DNA of 64,000 bases from JAAYCU01 sp964401335. Its GTDB lineage: Bacteria; Planctomycetota; Phycisphaerae; UBA1845; PWPN01. The position numbers and the translations under genes are program-made. Shown piece by piece: positions 44,603 through 54,574 of the stretch (within the stretch, counting starts at the first letter, position 1; each line of letters begins with the position of its first letter). The notes under the pieces are model-generated. The model was not told the origin of the DNA. It saw nothing but the letters and a program-made list of their open reading frames with translations, and made no database searches. The stretch lies in contig CAYNYK010000003.1 of NCBI GenBank assembly GCA_964401335.1, forward strand, positions 1 to 64,000. The letters are read 5' to 3'.

Positions 44603-46148
44603 GTCCATCCAATGGACGCTTCAGCTTTGGCATGCCGGTCTGCTGACCATTGTGCTCATCGGATTTGGAACGGCCTCGTACTTTGCCATATCGGGAGCTC
44701 GAATAGAACAGTTTGATAGCGATTTGGAACGCTCGGTCCAGATACTGGCTACGGGGTTTCGCCTGCCAAAGATACCAGACGCTTCATCCACAGAGTCGTC
44801 TACGGATAAGAATTCAGCGCAGTCCCAACCCGCTGATCCCGCCCCCTCCGGCGCAGTCTCGCAATCTTCGGCATCGGCGACTCAATCGACCGACGGCTCA
44901 CCACGTCGTTCATGGCCAGAGCCGCCGGCCTTGGAATTCGAAGTCCCCGCCGCCCTGGCCGAACGATTTACGGACGATCGGCCGGGCGCGGATTACTACG
45001 TAATTTGGGACTTTGACGGCCGGGTCATGTGGTGTTCGAGTGCCGCCATCGCTGCCACCGTTTCGTACGCCGGTGCGCGACCGGAACGGTCATCGCGGCC
45101 GCCGGCTCCCGGTCCGCCCGGTATCCGAAAAAGAGGCGAGTTTCGTGAAGCGTATGTCAACGGCCCTCGTTGGACGCGCGTGTTGATGGGGATATCCACG
45201 CGTCCACTGCAAACCGAATTACGGCATCTGGCCTTCCGGCTCACCGCGATCGGCGCCGGGGTGCTGGTCATCGGCTTGGTTGGCGGATGGTTGGTCTCCC
45301 TCCGCGCGGTGCGACCGATCCGAGCGATTACCGCGGTGGCCCAGGAGATTTCCGCGTCCAACTTGTCCCGCCGCATCCCTATCGCGGAAGTCCAGAGCGA
45401 GTTGGGGAGTCTGGCGGTCGTACTCAACGAGATGTTTACCCGGCTTGAGGCGGCCTTTCAGCAACAAGTCCGGTTCACGGCCGATGCGTCCCACGAGCTG
45501 CGCACGCCGTTGTCCGTTATCCACACGCATGTTCAACTGGCCCTTTCACGGGAACGCTCGGCGGAGGAGTACCGCAAAACGATCGAGACCTGCCAGCGGG
45601 CATCGAGTCGGATGAAGGACCTGGTCGATTCGCTTTTATTTTTGGCGGGCGCCGATGCCGGGCGGTTTGCGTTGAACCGGCAATACACCGACTTGCGCGC
45701 GGTCGTGGAAAGCTGTATGGCCATGGTTGCCCCGTTGGCGGAGGCCAAGGGGGTGGTTGTGGAGGCTAATCTTCGCCCCGCGAAATTGAACGTCGATGTA
45801 TCTCGGATGACTCAAGTGATCACGAACCTGCTTACCAATGCCATCCGGTACAACCGTCGGGAAGGACATGTCCAAGTTGCGCTGGCCATGAATGGCGGCA
45901 GTGTCTTGCTGACCATCAGTGATACGGGGCTGGGAATCCCGATCGAGAATCAACCCCACATTTTTGAGCGTTTCTACCGGGTCGATAAGGCCCGTAGCCG
46001 TGAGGAGGGAGGTAGCGGTTTGGGGTTGGCGATCTGTAAAACCATTGTCGAGGCCCACGGCGGAACGATTACGTTCAAGAGCGAAGTCGGCCAGGGCACG
46101 ACTTTCAGCGTCCGCCTGACGCTGACCGATCCGACCGTCATGACCTAA
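44595..46148 (+). CDS. Sensor histidine kinase
   Basis: This is an inner-membrane sensor kinase of 517 residues, partner of the preceding regulator. Membrane helices lie at about 10-33 and 215-240, with a ~180-residue sensor region between them, rich in Ser/Pro/Ala near residues 58-110. HAMP follows (LRAVRPIRAITAVAQEISASNLSRRIPI). The phosphoacceptor histidine is in DASHELRTPL near residue 299. The ATPase domain has N (TNLLTNAIRYN), G1 (DTGLGIP), F (FERFYRVD) and G2 (GGSGLGLAI) boxes. ATG 44595 overlaps the regulator stop by 8 bases. The signal is unknown; periplasmic stress, metal or antibiotic are possibilities given the pump genes. Confidence 0.95.
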   Translation: MFRSIQWTLQLWHAGLLTIVLIGFGTASYFAISGARIEQFDSDLERSVQILATGFRLPKIPDASSTESSTDKNSAQSQPADPAPSGAVSQSSASATQSTDGSPRRSWPEPPALEFEVPAALAERFTDDRPGADYYVIWDFDGRVMWCSSAAIAATVSYAGARPERSSRPPAPGPPGIRKRGEFREAYVNGPRWTRVLMGISTRPLQTELRHLAFRLTAIGAGVLVIGLVGGWLVSLRAVRPIRAITAVAQEISASNLSRRIPIAEVQSELGSLAVVLNEMFTRLEAAFQQQVRFTADASHELRTPLSVIHTHVQLALSRERSAEEYRKTIETCQRASSRMKDLVDSLLFLAGADAGRFALNRQYTDLRAVVESCMAMVAPLAEAKGVVVEANLRPAKLNVDVSRMTQVITNLLTNAIRYNRREGHVQVALAMNGGSVLLTISDTGLGIPIENQPHIFERFYRVDKARSREEGGSGLGLAICKTIVEAHGGTITFKSEVGQGTTFSVRLTLTDPTVMT

Positions 46149-46203
46149 ATGTGTGGCGGATGTGCCCGTTTGCGGAGGGTCTTCGTTTGATGCGTCTTCA
46201 TCT

Positions 46204-46215
46204 AACCTTAAGGTT
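46204..46215. promoter_or_regulatory. Palindrome AACCTTAAGGTT upstream of the adaptor gene
   Basis: A perfect 12-bp palindrome lies between the kinase gene and the membrane-fusion gene, followed by TTCATTATGATAGAAT and AGGAGG (46232-46237). It is placed as an operator for a second promoter within the operon; which protein binds it is unknown. Confidence 0.4.
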
Positions 46216-46304
46216 CATTATGATAGAATTCAGGAGGAATGGTGGCGGTTAGGTCAATATTCATAGGGGTCGGATCGGGGGGGCGTGGACATCGGGGTTT
46301 GGCT

Positions 46305-47672
46305 ATGAAAAAGATCCTGATACTTATTATCCTTGCGGGTTTGCTGGTCGGGGCCGGTGCCTTGTATTGGAACCGCGGTAGTGCGCCGAGCGTTGTTTAT
46401 CGCACGGAAACGGTCAGCCGGGGAAATTTGGTTGTCTTTATCCCGGCAACCGGCACCATTGAACCGGAGGAAGTCATCGATGTCGGTGCCCAGGTGGGTG
46501 GTCTGATTCTGTCGTTCGGCACGGACGCGGACGGCAAGACGGTGGATTACGGCTCGCCGGTAGAGGCGGGAACGGTACTGGCGCGGATTGACGATGCCCT
46601 CTACAAGTCTGAGTTGGTCCAGGCCGAGGCCCAGGTCTTGTCCGCGCAGGGCGGGTTGCGCCGGGCCGAGGCGGACCTGGAGCAGGCGAAGGCCAAGCTG
46701 TATCAGGCCGAGCGAAACTGGGAACGAGCCCAGAAATTGGGTGCATCATCATCGGCGCTGGCGGCCACGGACTACGACAACTACAAGGCGTCCTACGAAG
46801 TCGCCAAAGCGACGGTCTTGATTAATGAAGCGGCGATCATCGAGGCCCAGGGCAACCTGGCCCAGGCCAGAGGCATGGAGGAACGGGCCCGGCGCAATTT
46901 GGGCTATACAACCATTACCTCGCCGGTCAAGGGGGTCATCATTGATCGACGCGTCAATATCGGTCAAACCGTTATCGCGAGCATGAATGCCCCCAGCCTT
47001 TTCCTGATCGCCAAAGACCTGACCCGCATTCAAGTCTGGGTGGCCGTCAACGAAACGGATATCGGTCGATTGCATCCCGGTCAGCCGGTAACGTTCACGG
47101 TAACCACGTTTCCCAATGAAACGTTCAAGGGGCGGGTGGGCAAGATTCGTCTAAACGCGTCGATGACTCAAAACGTCGTCACCTATACCGTCGAGGTGGT
47201 GGCCGACAATCCTCAAGGCAGATTGTTACCCTATCTTACCGCGGATGTTAAGTTCGAGTTGGAACGTCATGATCATGTGCTGATGGTCCCCAACGAGGCT
47301 TTGGAATGGACCCCGACCCCGGAGCAAATTGCGCCCGAAGCGCGCAAAGCCTTCGAAAATGAAACCGCCGCGGCTTTACCGAATCAGGAAGCCCGTCCCG
47401 CCGCTTCCCGACCGACCGAGCGCGTGCATGATCAGGATCGTCCCGGTGTATTGTGGATTCCCGAAGGGCAATTCGTGCGGCCTGTTTTCGTCCAAGTCGG
47501 CGCTACGGATGACGTTAAGACGGTGGTGCAAGGGGAGGGATTGACCGAGAATCTGCCGGTGGTAACCGGCGAGGAAGAAAACCGTACCGCCAGCCAATCC
47601 ACGGGTAGCACCAATCCGTTCCTGCCGAAGTTGCCGCGCTTCCGAAGAAGCGGTCCACCACCGCCCATGTGA
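46305..47672 (+). CDS. MacA-like periplasmic adaptor (membrane fusion protein)
   Basis: This is the periplasmic adaptor of a tripartite efflux pump (455 residues). It links the inner-membrane ABC transporter with the outer-membrane channel. An N-terminal membrane helix (KKILILIILAGLLVGAGALYW) is followed by a biotinyl-lipoyl-like half (VVFIPATGTIEPEEVIDVGAQVGG), a long coiled-coil hairpin (about 95-205, alanine/glutamate-rich) and the second half (TTITSPVKGVIIDRRVNIGQTV) plus beta-barrel domains. ATG 46305 starts directly at the helix. A consensus AGGAGG at 46232-46237 sits closer to ATG 46239/GTG 46242, so a 20-odd-residue longer product is possible. Confidence 0.93.
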   Translation: MKKILILIILAGLLVGAGALYWNRGSAPSVVYRTETVSRGNLVVFIPATGTIEPEEVIDVGAQVGGLILSFGTDADGKTVDYGSPVEAGTVLARIDDALYKSELVQAEAQVLSAQGGLRRAEADLEQAKAKLYQAERNWERAQKLGASSSALAATDYDNYKASYEVAKATVLINEAAIIEAQGNLAQARGMEERARRNLGYTTITSPVKGVIIDRRVNIGQTVIASMNAPSLFLIAKDLTRIQVWVAVNETDIGRLHPGQPVTFTVTTFPNETFKGRVGKIRLNASMTQNVVTYTVEVVADNPQGRLLPYLTADVKFELERHDHVLMVPNEALEWTPTPEQIAPEARKAFENETAAALPNQEARPAASRPTERVHDQDRPGVLWIPEGQFVRPVFVQVGATDDVKTVVQGEGLTENLPVVTGEEENRTASQSTGSTNPFLPKLPRFRRSGPPPPM

Positions 47673-47701
47673 GCGCAGCGACATGGTTGTGAGGCTGAGT
47701 C

Positions 47702-48454
47702 ATGCCTATGATTCAACTTGAAGATATCTGCAAGACGTACTATCTCGGCGAAATCAGCGTGCCGGTACTCAAGAACGTTTCCTTGACCGTCGAGCGCGGC
47801 GAGTTGGTCGCCCTGATGGGCGCCTCGGGCTCGGGCAAGAGCACCTTGATGAATATTCTGGGCTGCCTCGATCGGCCGAGTTCCGGTCGATACTGGTTGG
47901 ACGGCAAGGACGTATCGAAGTTGTCGATCGCGCAGCGGGCCATGGAAAGGAACCAAAAGATCGGCTTCGTGTTTCAGAATTTCAACCTCCTGCCGCGCAC
48001 GAGCGCCTTGGATAACGTGGCCATGCCCCTGACGTACACGGCTGAGCATCTTTCGGAACGCGAAACCCGGCGCCGGGCTCGGGACATGCTCTGCCGGTTT
48101 GGGCTGGAGGATCGTTTGGATCACGAACCCTCGCAGTTGTCGGGCGGCCAGCAGCAGAGAGTGGCCATCGCCCGCGCTCTGGTCAATCATCCCCCCCTGC
48201 TGTTCGCCGATGAACCCACGGGGAATCTCGACTCCAAAACGAGCGTGGACGTGCTCCGTATATTTCAACAGCTCAACACGGAAGACGGTCTGACCATCGT
48301 CTTGGTTACGCACGATGCCAATGTCGCCAAGTACGCCAACCGCATCATTCATATTCGCGACGGTGCTATCCTGAACGGGGTATTGCCCGACCGCAACGAC
48401 CCGCAAAGGATTTCAGGAGCGCAGCCCTGCGAGATGGAAGGGGCCGGTATATGA
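47702..48454 (+). CDS. ABC transporter ATPase (MacB/LolD type)
   Basis: This is the ATP-hydrolysing subunit of the efflux transporter, 250 residues. Walker A is GASGSGKST (40-48), the Q-loop is in FVFQNFNLLPRTSALDNV, the signature is LSGGQQQR, Walker B is LLFADEPTGNLD and the switch histidine is in VTHDANVAKY. This is the MacB/LolD/FtsE group. In classical MacB the ATPase and permease are one polypeptide; here they are separate genes whose stop and start overlap (ATGA at 48451-48454), ensuring balanced synthesis. Confidence 0.96.
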   Translation: MPMIQLEDICKTYYLGEISVPVLKNVSLTVERGELVALMGASGSGKSTLMNILGCLDRPSSGRYWLDGKDVSKLSIAQRAMERNQKIGFVFQNFNLLPRTSALDNVAMPLTYTAEHLSERETRRRARDMLCRFGLEDRLDHEPSQLSGGQQQRVAIARALVNHPPLLFADEPTGNLDSKTSVDVLRIFQQLNTEDGLTIVLVTHDANVAKYANRIIHIRDGAILNGVLPDRNDPQRISGAQPCEMEGAGI

Positions 48455-49824
48455 GAATCTTACGCACCAGCAAGACCGCCATGAGGGCCCTGCGACGCAA
48501 TCCCATGCGGGCGGCGCTGACCACGCTGGGTATCGTGATCGGTGTCGGTGCGGTCATCGCCATGATGGAAATCGGCGCGGGTTCCTCGTCGCAAATTCAA
48601 AAGGGTATCTCCACCATGGGCGCGAACGTGTTGCTCATCATGCCCGGCACGACCACCACGGCGGGGGTTCCTTCCGGTACCGGCCGCAGTACCACTCAAA
48701 CACCCCAGTATTGCGACGCGATTCTCCGCAAATGTTCCGCGGTGCTTACCGCCGCCCCGGTGGTGCGGGCCCGCACCCAGGTTGTTTATGGAAGTCGTAA
48801 CTGGGAACCCAATAATATCTACGGCACGACCCCCGCCTTTCTGGAGGTCCGGCAGTGGGGCCGTTTGGCCGCAGGCAAGATGTTTTCCGAGCGGGACATC
48901 CTCAACGGCAATCGCGTTTGCGTCATCGGCCAGACGTTGGTACGCGAGTTGTTTCAGGGTCGCTCGCCCATCGGCCAGGAAATCCGCGTGAAGAATGTTA
49001 CCTTTCGGGTCATCGGCGTTCTGAACAAAAAGGGGGCCAACATGATGGGCATGGATCAGGATGATATTGTCATCGCTCCCTGGTCCACCATCAAGTACCG
49101 GGTGACCGGCTCGGCCCTGGGCTCGACCAACCAAAGTATCAGCAGCTCGAGCGGCAACAGTTCCCTGAATACGCTGAGTAATCTCTATCCCAGCGGACAG
49201 ACCAGTCTCTATCCGGAGCAATCCGAAGTGCAGGCGGCGAACAACCCCATGTTAAGACGCTTCACCAACGTCGACCAGATTCTCGCGGTGGCCCGGGATG
49301 CCAAGTCGATCCAACCGGCGATCAAACAGATCACCGAGTTACTTCGGAAGCGCCATAATTTGCAAGACGCCGCCGCCAACGATTTCGACGTGCGGGACAT
49401 GACCGAGATGCACAACATGCTCACTTCGACCACCTCCATGATGACGAATCTGTTGTTGTGCGTGGCCACGATTTCCCTCATCGTCGGCGGGGTTGGGATC
49501 ATGAACATCATGCTGGTTTCGGTAACCGAGCGTACCCGCGAGATCGGGTTGCGCATGGCCGTCGGCGCCCAGCCGCGCGACATTCTTCGCCAGTTTTTGG
49601 TCGAAGCGGTCGCCTTATGTCTGCTCGGCGGAGGGCTGGGAATTGCCTTGGGACGGGGAGCGTCGGCCCTGGTGCGGATGATGCTTAACTGGCCGACCGA
49701 GTTATCGGTGGGGGCGATCGTCGCGGCCGTGGTGGTTTCGGCGAGTGTCGGCATATTGTTCGGATACTACCCGGCGTGGAAAGCCGCCCACCTCGACCCG
49801 ATTGAGGCTCTCCGGTACGAGTAA
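48451..49824 (+). CDS. MacB-type ABC transporter permease
   Basis: This is an inner-membrane permease of 457 residues with the MacB/FtsX topology: one N-terminal helix (MRAALTTLGIVIGVGAVIAMM), a ~300-residue periplasmic domain with GANVLLIMPGTT and FRVIGVLNKKG, and three C-terminal helices (NLLLCVATISLIVGGVGIMNIMLVSVTERTREIGLRMAVG, ALCLLGGGLGIALG, GAIVAAVVVSASVGILFGYYPAWKAAHLDPIEALRYE). A Ser/Asn-rich insertion lies around residues 228-255. It couples ATP use to extrusion through the adaptor and outer-membrane factor. Confidence 0.95.
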   Translation: MRILRTSKTAMRALRRNPMRAALTTLGIVIGVGAVIAMMEIGAGSSSQIQKGISTMGANVLLIMPGTTTTAGVPSGTGRSTTQTPQYCDAILRKCSAVLTAAPVVRARTQVVYGSRNWEPNNIYGTTPAFLEVRQWGRLAAGKMFSERDILNGNRVCVIGQTLVRELFQGRSPIGQEIRVKNVTFRVIGVLNKKGANMMGMDQDDIVIAPWSTIKYRVTGSALGSTNQSISSSSGNSSLNTLSNLYPSGQTSLYPEQSEVQAANNPMLRRFTNVDQILAVARDAKSIQPAIKQITELLRKRHNLQDAAANDFDVRDMTEMHNMLTSTTSMMTNLLLCVATISLIVGGVGIMNIMLVSVTERTREIGLRMAVGAQPRDILRQFLVEAVALCLLGGGLGIALGRGASALVRMMLNWPTELSVGAIVAAVVVSASVGILFGYYPAWKAAHLDPIEALRYE

Positions 49825-49889
49825 AAACATCCTTAGGCCCTCGACCCGCGCGGCCCCGGCCGTGGTTCATGATAACGTGGAGATGTCCC

Positions 49890-51494
49890 ATGAGACAGGT
49901 ATCGGTTTGGTTGATTTTTCTGGCTGGAAGCGTAACCGGCGGATGCATGGTCGGACCGAACTACACGCGTCCGGACGTGACCACGCCGGCCGATTGGAGC
50001 GAACTGAAAGCGGACGCGGCGGCGACTCAGCCCGCGAGCCCGACCACCCGGCCGACCAGTCAACCGTGCGATGTGGCCATGTGGTGGAAGCGACTGAATG
50101 ATCCGACGCTCGATTCGCTGATCAGCCGGGCCGTTGAATCGAATCTGGACCTGAAAATCGCCACGGCGCGCGTCCGCGAGGCCAGGGCCCAACGCAACTC
50201 CGCCGCCGCCGGTCTCTGGCCGCAGGTCGGTCTGTCCGGCGATTACAACTATCGAGGATCCAGCCTGAATACGGGGGCCAAGTCCTCGAACGACACCAAC
50301 CTGCTCAAGGACGCCCGCAACACGGCCATCAATTCGGCCGTCCAATCGCTGGCCGCCGGCCAAGGTATTGATCCCGTGGAAATCGCCACCGGGACGGCCA
50401 ACCAGGTTCTCACCAGTGCCATCAACAATAAAACGTCGGATGACAACCAGGCCGCGCATCGTGGTCAGAACATCTTCCAGGCGGGATTCGACGCCAGTTG
50501 GGAACTGGATGTGTTCGGCGGTTTGCGGCGTGGCGTCGAGGCGGCCGAAGCGGATATCGCGGCGTCGGAGGAGGATCGGCGATCGGTCATCGTTTCGTTG
50601 GTGTCGGAAGTGGCCCTCAACTATGTACAGTTGAGGGGATACCAGCAACGATTGGCGATCGCGTTTGAGAATATCGAAACCCAGCGCGAAACGGTTGAGT
50701 TGACCCAGGAGAGGGTCTCGGCGGAATTCGCGAGCAGACTGGAAGAGGCCCAAGCCCGGACGCAACTGGCCACCACGACCTCGCAGGTTCCCGTGCTGCA
50801 GGATGCGATTCGTCAGACCATTTACCGCTTAAGCATCCTCCTCGGACTCTCGCCGGGCGGGCTATTACCTGAGCTCGAACAGGCCGCGGCGATTCCCGCG
50901 CCGCCTGCCGATGTGCCCGTCGGGTTGCCTTCCGAGCTGCTCCGTCGGCGACCGGACATACGTTCCGCCGAAAGGCAACTCGCGGCGGCCACCGCACGCA
51001 TTGGTGAAGCCATCGCGGACTTGTTCCCCAGGTTCTCGCTTACCGGCTCCTTTGGTGCACAGAGTCGGGACATCCGGTTGCTTCTTGAACGCGACAGCCT
51101 GTTCTGGTCGGTGGGACCGGCGATTTCCTGGCCGATTTTCCAGGGAGGAAGTATTCGGGCGAACATCGAAATTCAAAACGCTCGCCAGGAGCAGGCCTTG
51201 GCCACCTACGAGCTGACCGTGCTGAACGCCTTGAATGAGGTGGAGGCCGCGCTGTCCGCCTATTCGAACGAACAAATTCGGCGCCAGTCACTCGAGGAGG
51301 CGGTTCGGAACAGCCAAAAAGCCACCGAACTGAGTATGCAACTCTACACCAACGGCATGGCCGCCTTTCTGAATGTACTCGAAGCTCAACGCACATTGTT
51401 CGCGTCTCAAGAAGCCCTGGTTCAGAGTGAAACGACCATTACCACCGACCTGATCGCCCTGTATAAAGCGCTGGGCGGAGGATGGGAGGAATGA
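49890..51494 (+). CDS. Outer-membrane efflux lipoprotein (TolC/NodT family)
   Basis: This is the outer-membrane channel of the tripartite pump (534 residues), RND-type NodT/OprM-like. The start MRQVSVWLIFLAGSVTGGC is a lipoprotein signal, with the modified cysteine near residue 19, followed by MVGPNYTRPDV, typical of the family. It holds two repeats of long helices and strands (NLDLKIATARVREARAQRNSAAAGLWPQVGLSG; GLPSELLRRRPDIRSAERQLAAATARIGEAIADLFPRFSLTGSFG). A ~60-residue insertion around 125-195 is unusual. ATG 49890 has GGAG upstream. It ends the operon that begins with the response regulator. Confidence 0.94.
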   Translation: MRQVSVWLIFLAGSVTGGCMVGPNYTRPDVTTPADWSELKADAAATQPASPTTRPTSQPCDVAMWWKRLNDPTLDSLISRAVESNLDLKIATARVREARAQRNSAAAGLWPQVGLSGDYNYRGSSLNTGAKSSNDTNLLKDARNTAINSAVQSLAAGQGIDPVEIATGTANQVLTSAINNKTSDDNQAAHRGQNIFQAGFDASWELDVFGGLRRGVEAAEADIAASEEDRRSVIVSLVSEVALNYVQLRGYQQRLAIAFENIETQRETVELTQERVSAEFASRLEEAQARTQLATTTSQVPVLQDAIRQTIYRLSILLGLSPGGLLPELEQAAAIPAPPADVPVGLPSELLRRRPDIRSAERQLAAATARIGEAIADLFPRFSLTGSFGAQSRDIRLLLERDSLFWSVGPAISWPIFQGGSIRANIEIQNARQEQALATYELTVLNALNEVEAALSAYSNEQIRRQSLEEAVRNSQKATELSMQLYTNGMAAFLNVLEAQRTLFASQEALVQSETTITTDLIALYKALGGGWEE

Positions 51495-51667
51495 TAGGTA
51501 TGAAATGCACCTATTCCCACGTTCCTGCTTAATTTTAAGGTGCCAAGTAACTTTTGGGAGCCGACGAAGCGTCTCCTGTAAAGTGCCGTGGTTTCTCAAT
51601 CGGCGGGATGTTTACCATGCTCCGCGATTAAAGATGAGGTTGTCCTATCCATCTCGGCGGCCGTACG

Positions 51668-54574
51668 TCAGGGTTCGTGGGCTGGGTTTTTCTTTGGTGG
51701 GCTCACCTTTTTCCGTTCCGGTTTCTCGGGCATCTCACCGGGCTTGTCCGCGTAGTCCGGGACGACATAACCGGTGATCTTGACCTGCCGCTCGAACTCC
51801 TCCTGCATTTGCGTCAGGAGGTTTCCATATTGCGGATCGTCGACGAGGTTTTTCGTCTCGTAGGGATCGTTCGCGAGATCAAACAGCTCCGTCCACTCTT
51901 CGTGGCCGGGGTATTTGATGAGCTTGGCGGTCTCGGTGCGGACGGCGACCACCGATGGGCTGAAAGCATATTGATTCTCCAGGAAATATTCCGCGAGAAA
52001 CGCCTTTCGCCAATCCACCTTTTTGCCTGTTAACAGCGGCACCCAGCTTTGGCCTTGCATATCGCTGGGCACGGCCACCCCCGCGAGTTCAAGGAAGGTT
52101 GGGGCCAGATCGATATTCAAAACCATTTCGTCGAGCGTTTTCCCCTTCGGTACAAGTTTCGGATACCGAATAATCAGCGGGATACGGAGGGATTCATCAT
52201 ACGCGGTGCGTTTGTCGCCCAACCCGTGCTCGCCTCGGTAATACCCGTTATCACTGGCGAAAACGACCACGGTGTTCTCGGTCAAACCGAGTTCGTCGAG
52301 CGCCGCGAGCAGTCGTCCGAGATTATCGTCCGCCGTTGAAACGCTGCGGAGGTAATCGAGATGTCCTTTATTTTTCTGGTTGGCGGCCGGGCGCGAAGCG
52401 GCGTCCTCCTTCTTTTTCGACTCGTCACGAGCCGGCCGGTAGATGGCGCGGACATCCAGATTGGGAACCGGCCGGACAACGGCGTTAGCGAAACGGTCCT
52501 TGGCCCGTTCCGGTAAGTCATACGGTCCATGACAGGCCTTGTAGCCGACGATCATGGAGAAAGGCCGGTCGCGATGCTTTTTCATGAATTCGATGGCATA
52601 GTCGGTCGAGACATCATCAACCCACCCGCTGGTCGGCGTGACTTGGCCGTTGATCTCGAACGGGCAATCGAAGTACCTGCCCTGGCCGACGAAACTCGCG
52701 GAATAATCGAAACCCGGGCGCTGGCCGCGCTGCTGATCCATGTGCCACTTGCCGATATACGCCGTCGTATAGCCCGCCGCCCGTAAGAGGGTGGCGTGGG
52801 TGATGTTGTCTTCCGGAAAAGGCGTGGCATTGTTGGCCACCCCGTTCAGGTGATTATATCGACCGGTGAGAAACGCCGCGCGGCTCGGGGAACAGAGCGA
52901 GCAGGTGACGAACGCATTGCGAAACCGCACACCCTCGGCCGCCAGGCGATCCATGTTCGGCGTCTGGAACTGCGGGAATCGGCCCCGCTCGCCTTGCTCG
53001 CGTTGCACGACCCCCATGGCGTCCCAGCGCTGATCGTCGGTGTAAACGAACAGAAAATGGGGTCTGCCGTCGGCGGCCCGCGTGGTCGGGGTTGCCGACA
53101 AGGCGTCCGGTCGCGTATGGCCTTGGTCCCGGGCCGCGGATAGAAACTTTCTCATCTTCGCCGCGATCTCAGTGTTGGCGGCCAAAACATTTTGAGTTTC
53201 CGATGGATCTTCCTTGAGGTTGAATAATTCGTCTTCTTGCGGCGTGATTTTGGCTCCCTTGGCGGCTTGCTTTGGGCCGCTCCTTTTGCGAACGGACTCG
53301 AACTGCGGCACATTGGCCCGCTCGATCAGTTTCCAATCGCCCATACGAAGGCCGTAAATGGCATTGCCCGCCTGAACAATGACATGATCGCGTATAGGTT
53401 TGCCGGGTTGGGGTTCCGTGAAAGCACGCAACATGTCGAAGCTGTCCTCGGCGTTATCCTTCGGTAGCGGCACCTGGAAAATACCGGCCAGGGTAGCCAG
53501 TATGTCCGTAAGACAGATAACCTGATCGCTTACCGTGCCGGCGGGGACTCGGCCGGGCCAGCGGACAATGAACGGTTCCCGAAAACCGCCTTCCCATTCC
53601 GAGTTCTTGCCGCCGCGCAGCGGCCCGTTGATCGCCAGGCCCGCCTTGATGGCCTCGGCGGAACTCTGGTTGCGCGGATTCACCACGCCCCCGTTATCAC
53701 TCGTGAAAATAACCAAGGTCTTATCGGCGAGCTTGAGTTTGTCGAGTTGCTCGAGGATCTGCCCCACGCTCCAGTCGAGTTCCTGGATGAAATCGCCGTA
53801 TTTGCCATAGGGGCTGCCGGTGAATTGCGGATGAGGCGTGATCGGTTCGTGGACTGCGATCGGCGCATAGTACATGAAGAACGGCCGGTCGTGGTTGGCT
53901 TCGATCCACCGGGTGACGCTCTTGGTCAACGTCTCCATGACGCGGTCGGGCTCCCATTGTTTTTGAATGCCGGTCGTTATGGTGGTTGCCGGGCCTGTGA
54001 CGTGATTGATGATAGGTTCGCCGGGAATGTGCCCGGTGACTTGTTCATTTTCGATGAGGCTGTTCGGGCCGTTACTGATATTGGCCGCCAGGCCGTAGAA
54101 ATAGTCAAAACCGATATCCCGCGGGCCCGGTCGGAGCGGTTGGCTCCAATCCTTTACGCGACCGGTTGTCAATCCCAGGTGCCATTTGCCGATCGCGGCG
54201 GTCGCGTAACCCTGGGCCTTGCATAAGGACGCCAGGGTGAGCCGATTCGTTTCGATGTGCAAAGGCGCATCGACATGTAAAACGAAGCCGTCCTTGACGC
54301 CCGTGCGCCAATAATAGCGGCCGGTCATCAGAGCGTAGCGGGAAGGAGAACAGAGCGAACCCGGCGCGTAGGCCTGGGTAAACCGCCGGCCTTCGCTGGC
54401 GAGCCGGTCGAGGTTCGGCGTTTTCAATTCCGGAGGCGCGCCATAGCAGCCGACGCTGCCCCATCCGTAATCGTCGGCCAGAATGACGATGATATTCGGC
54501 TTGTCCGGTGTTGCGGAAGCGAATACCGCTGTCGCCAGGATCGGTGCAATGAGGAAGGGTAGTAATGTTTTCAT
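51668..54574 (-). CDS. Tandem two-domain secreted sulfatase
   Basis: A single 968-residue exported protein (signal peptide about 1-20, ATAVFASA) contains two complete sulfatase domains. Domain 1 (about 25-485) has VILADDYGW and CSPSR with cysteine 75. Domain 2 (about 503-950) has FVYTDDQRW and CSPSR with a cysteine near 559. Each also keeps its GKWH motif (IGKWHLG; IGKWHMD) and a late SDNG motif. Both can be converted to formylglycine, so both may be active. Typical sulfatases have a single domain of ~450-550 residues. The two domains differ clearly in sequence and may act on different sulfate esters. No frame break or stop was seen between them. Confidence 0.93.
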   Translation of the reverse strand: MKTLLPFLIAPILATAVFASATPDKPNIIVILADDYGWGSVGCYGAPPELKTPNLDRLASEGRRFTQAYAPGSLCSPSRYALMTGRYYWRTGVKDGFVLHVDAPLHIETNRLTLASLCKAQGYATAAIGKWHLGLTTGRVKDWSQPLRPGPRDIGFDYFYGLAANISNGPNSLIENEQVTGHIPGEPIINHVTGPATTITTGIQKQWEPDRVMETLTKSVTRWIEANHDRPFFMYYAPIAVHEPITPHPQFTGSPYGKYGDFIQELDWSVGQILEQLDKLKLADKTLVIFTSDNGGVVNPRNQSSAEAIKAGLAINGPLRGGKNSEWEGGFREPFIVRWPGRVPAGTVSDQVICLTDILATLAGIFQVPLPKDNAEDSFDMLRAFTEPQPGKPIRDHVIVQAGNAIYGLRMGDWKLIERANVPQFESVRKRSGPKQAAKGAKITPQEDELFNLKEDPSETQNVLAANTEIAAKMRKFLSAARDQGHTRPDALSATPTTRAADGRPHFLFVYTDDQRWDAMGVVQREQGERGRFPQFQTPNMDRLAAEGVRFRNAFVTCSLCSPSRAAFLTGRYNHLNGVANNATPFPEDNITHATLLRAAGYTTAYIGKWHMDQQRGQRPGFDYSASFVGQGRYFDCPFEINGQVTPTSGWVDDVSTDYAIEFMKKHRDRPFSMIVGYKACHGPYDLPERAKDRFANAVVRPVPNLDVRAIYRPARDESKKKEDAASRPAANQKNKGHLDYLRSVSTADDNLGRLLAALDELGLTENTVVVFASDNGYYRGEHGLGDKRTAYDESLRIPLIIRYPKLVPKGKTLDEMVLNIDLAPTFLELAGVAVPSDMQGQSWVPLLTGKKVDWRKAFLAEYFLENQYAFSPSVVAVRTETAKLIKYPGHEEWTELFDLANDPYETKNLVDDPQYGNLLTQMQEEFERQVKITGYVVPDYADKPGEMPEKPERKKVSPPKKNPAHEP

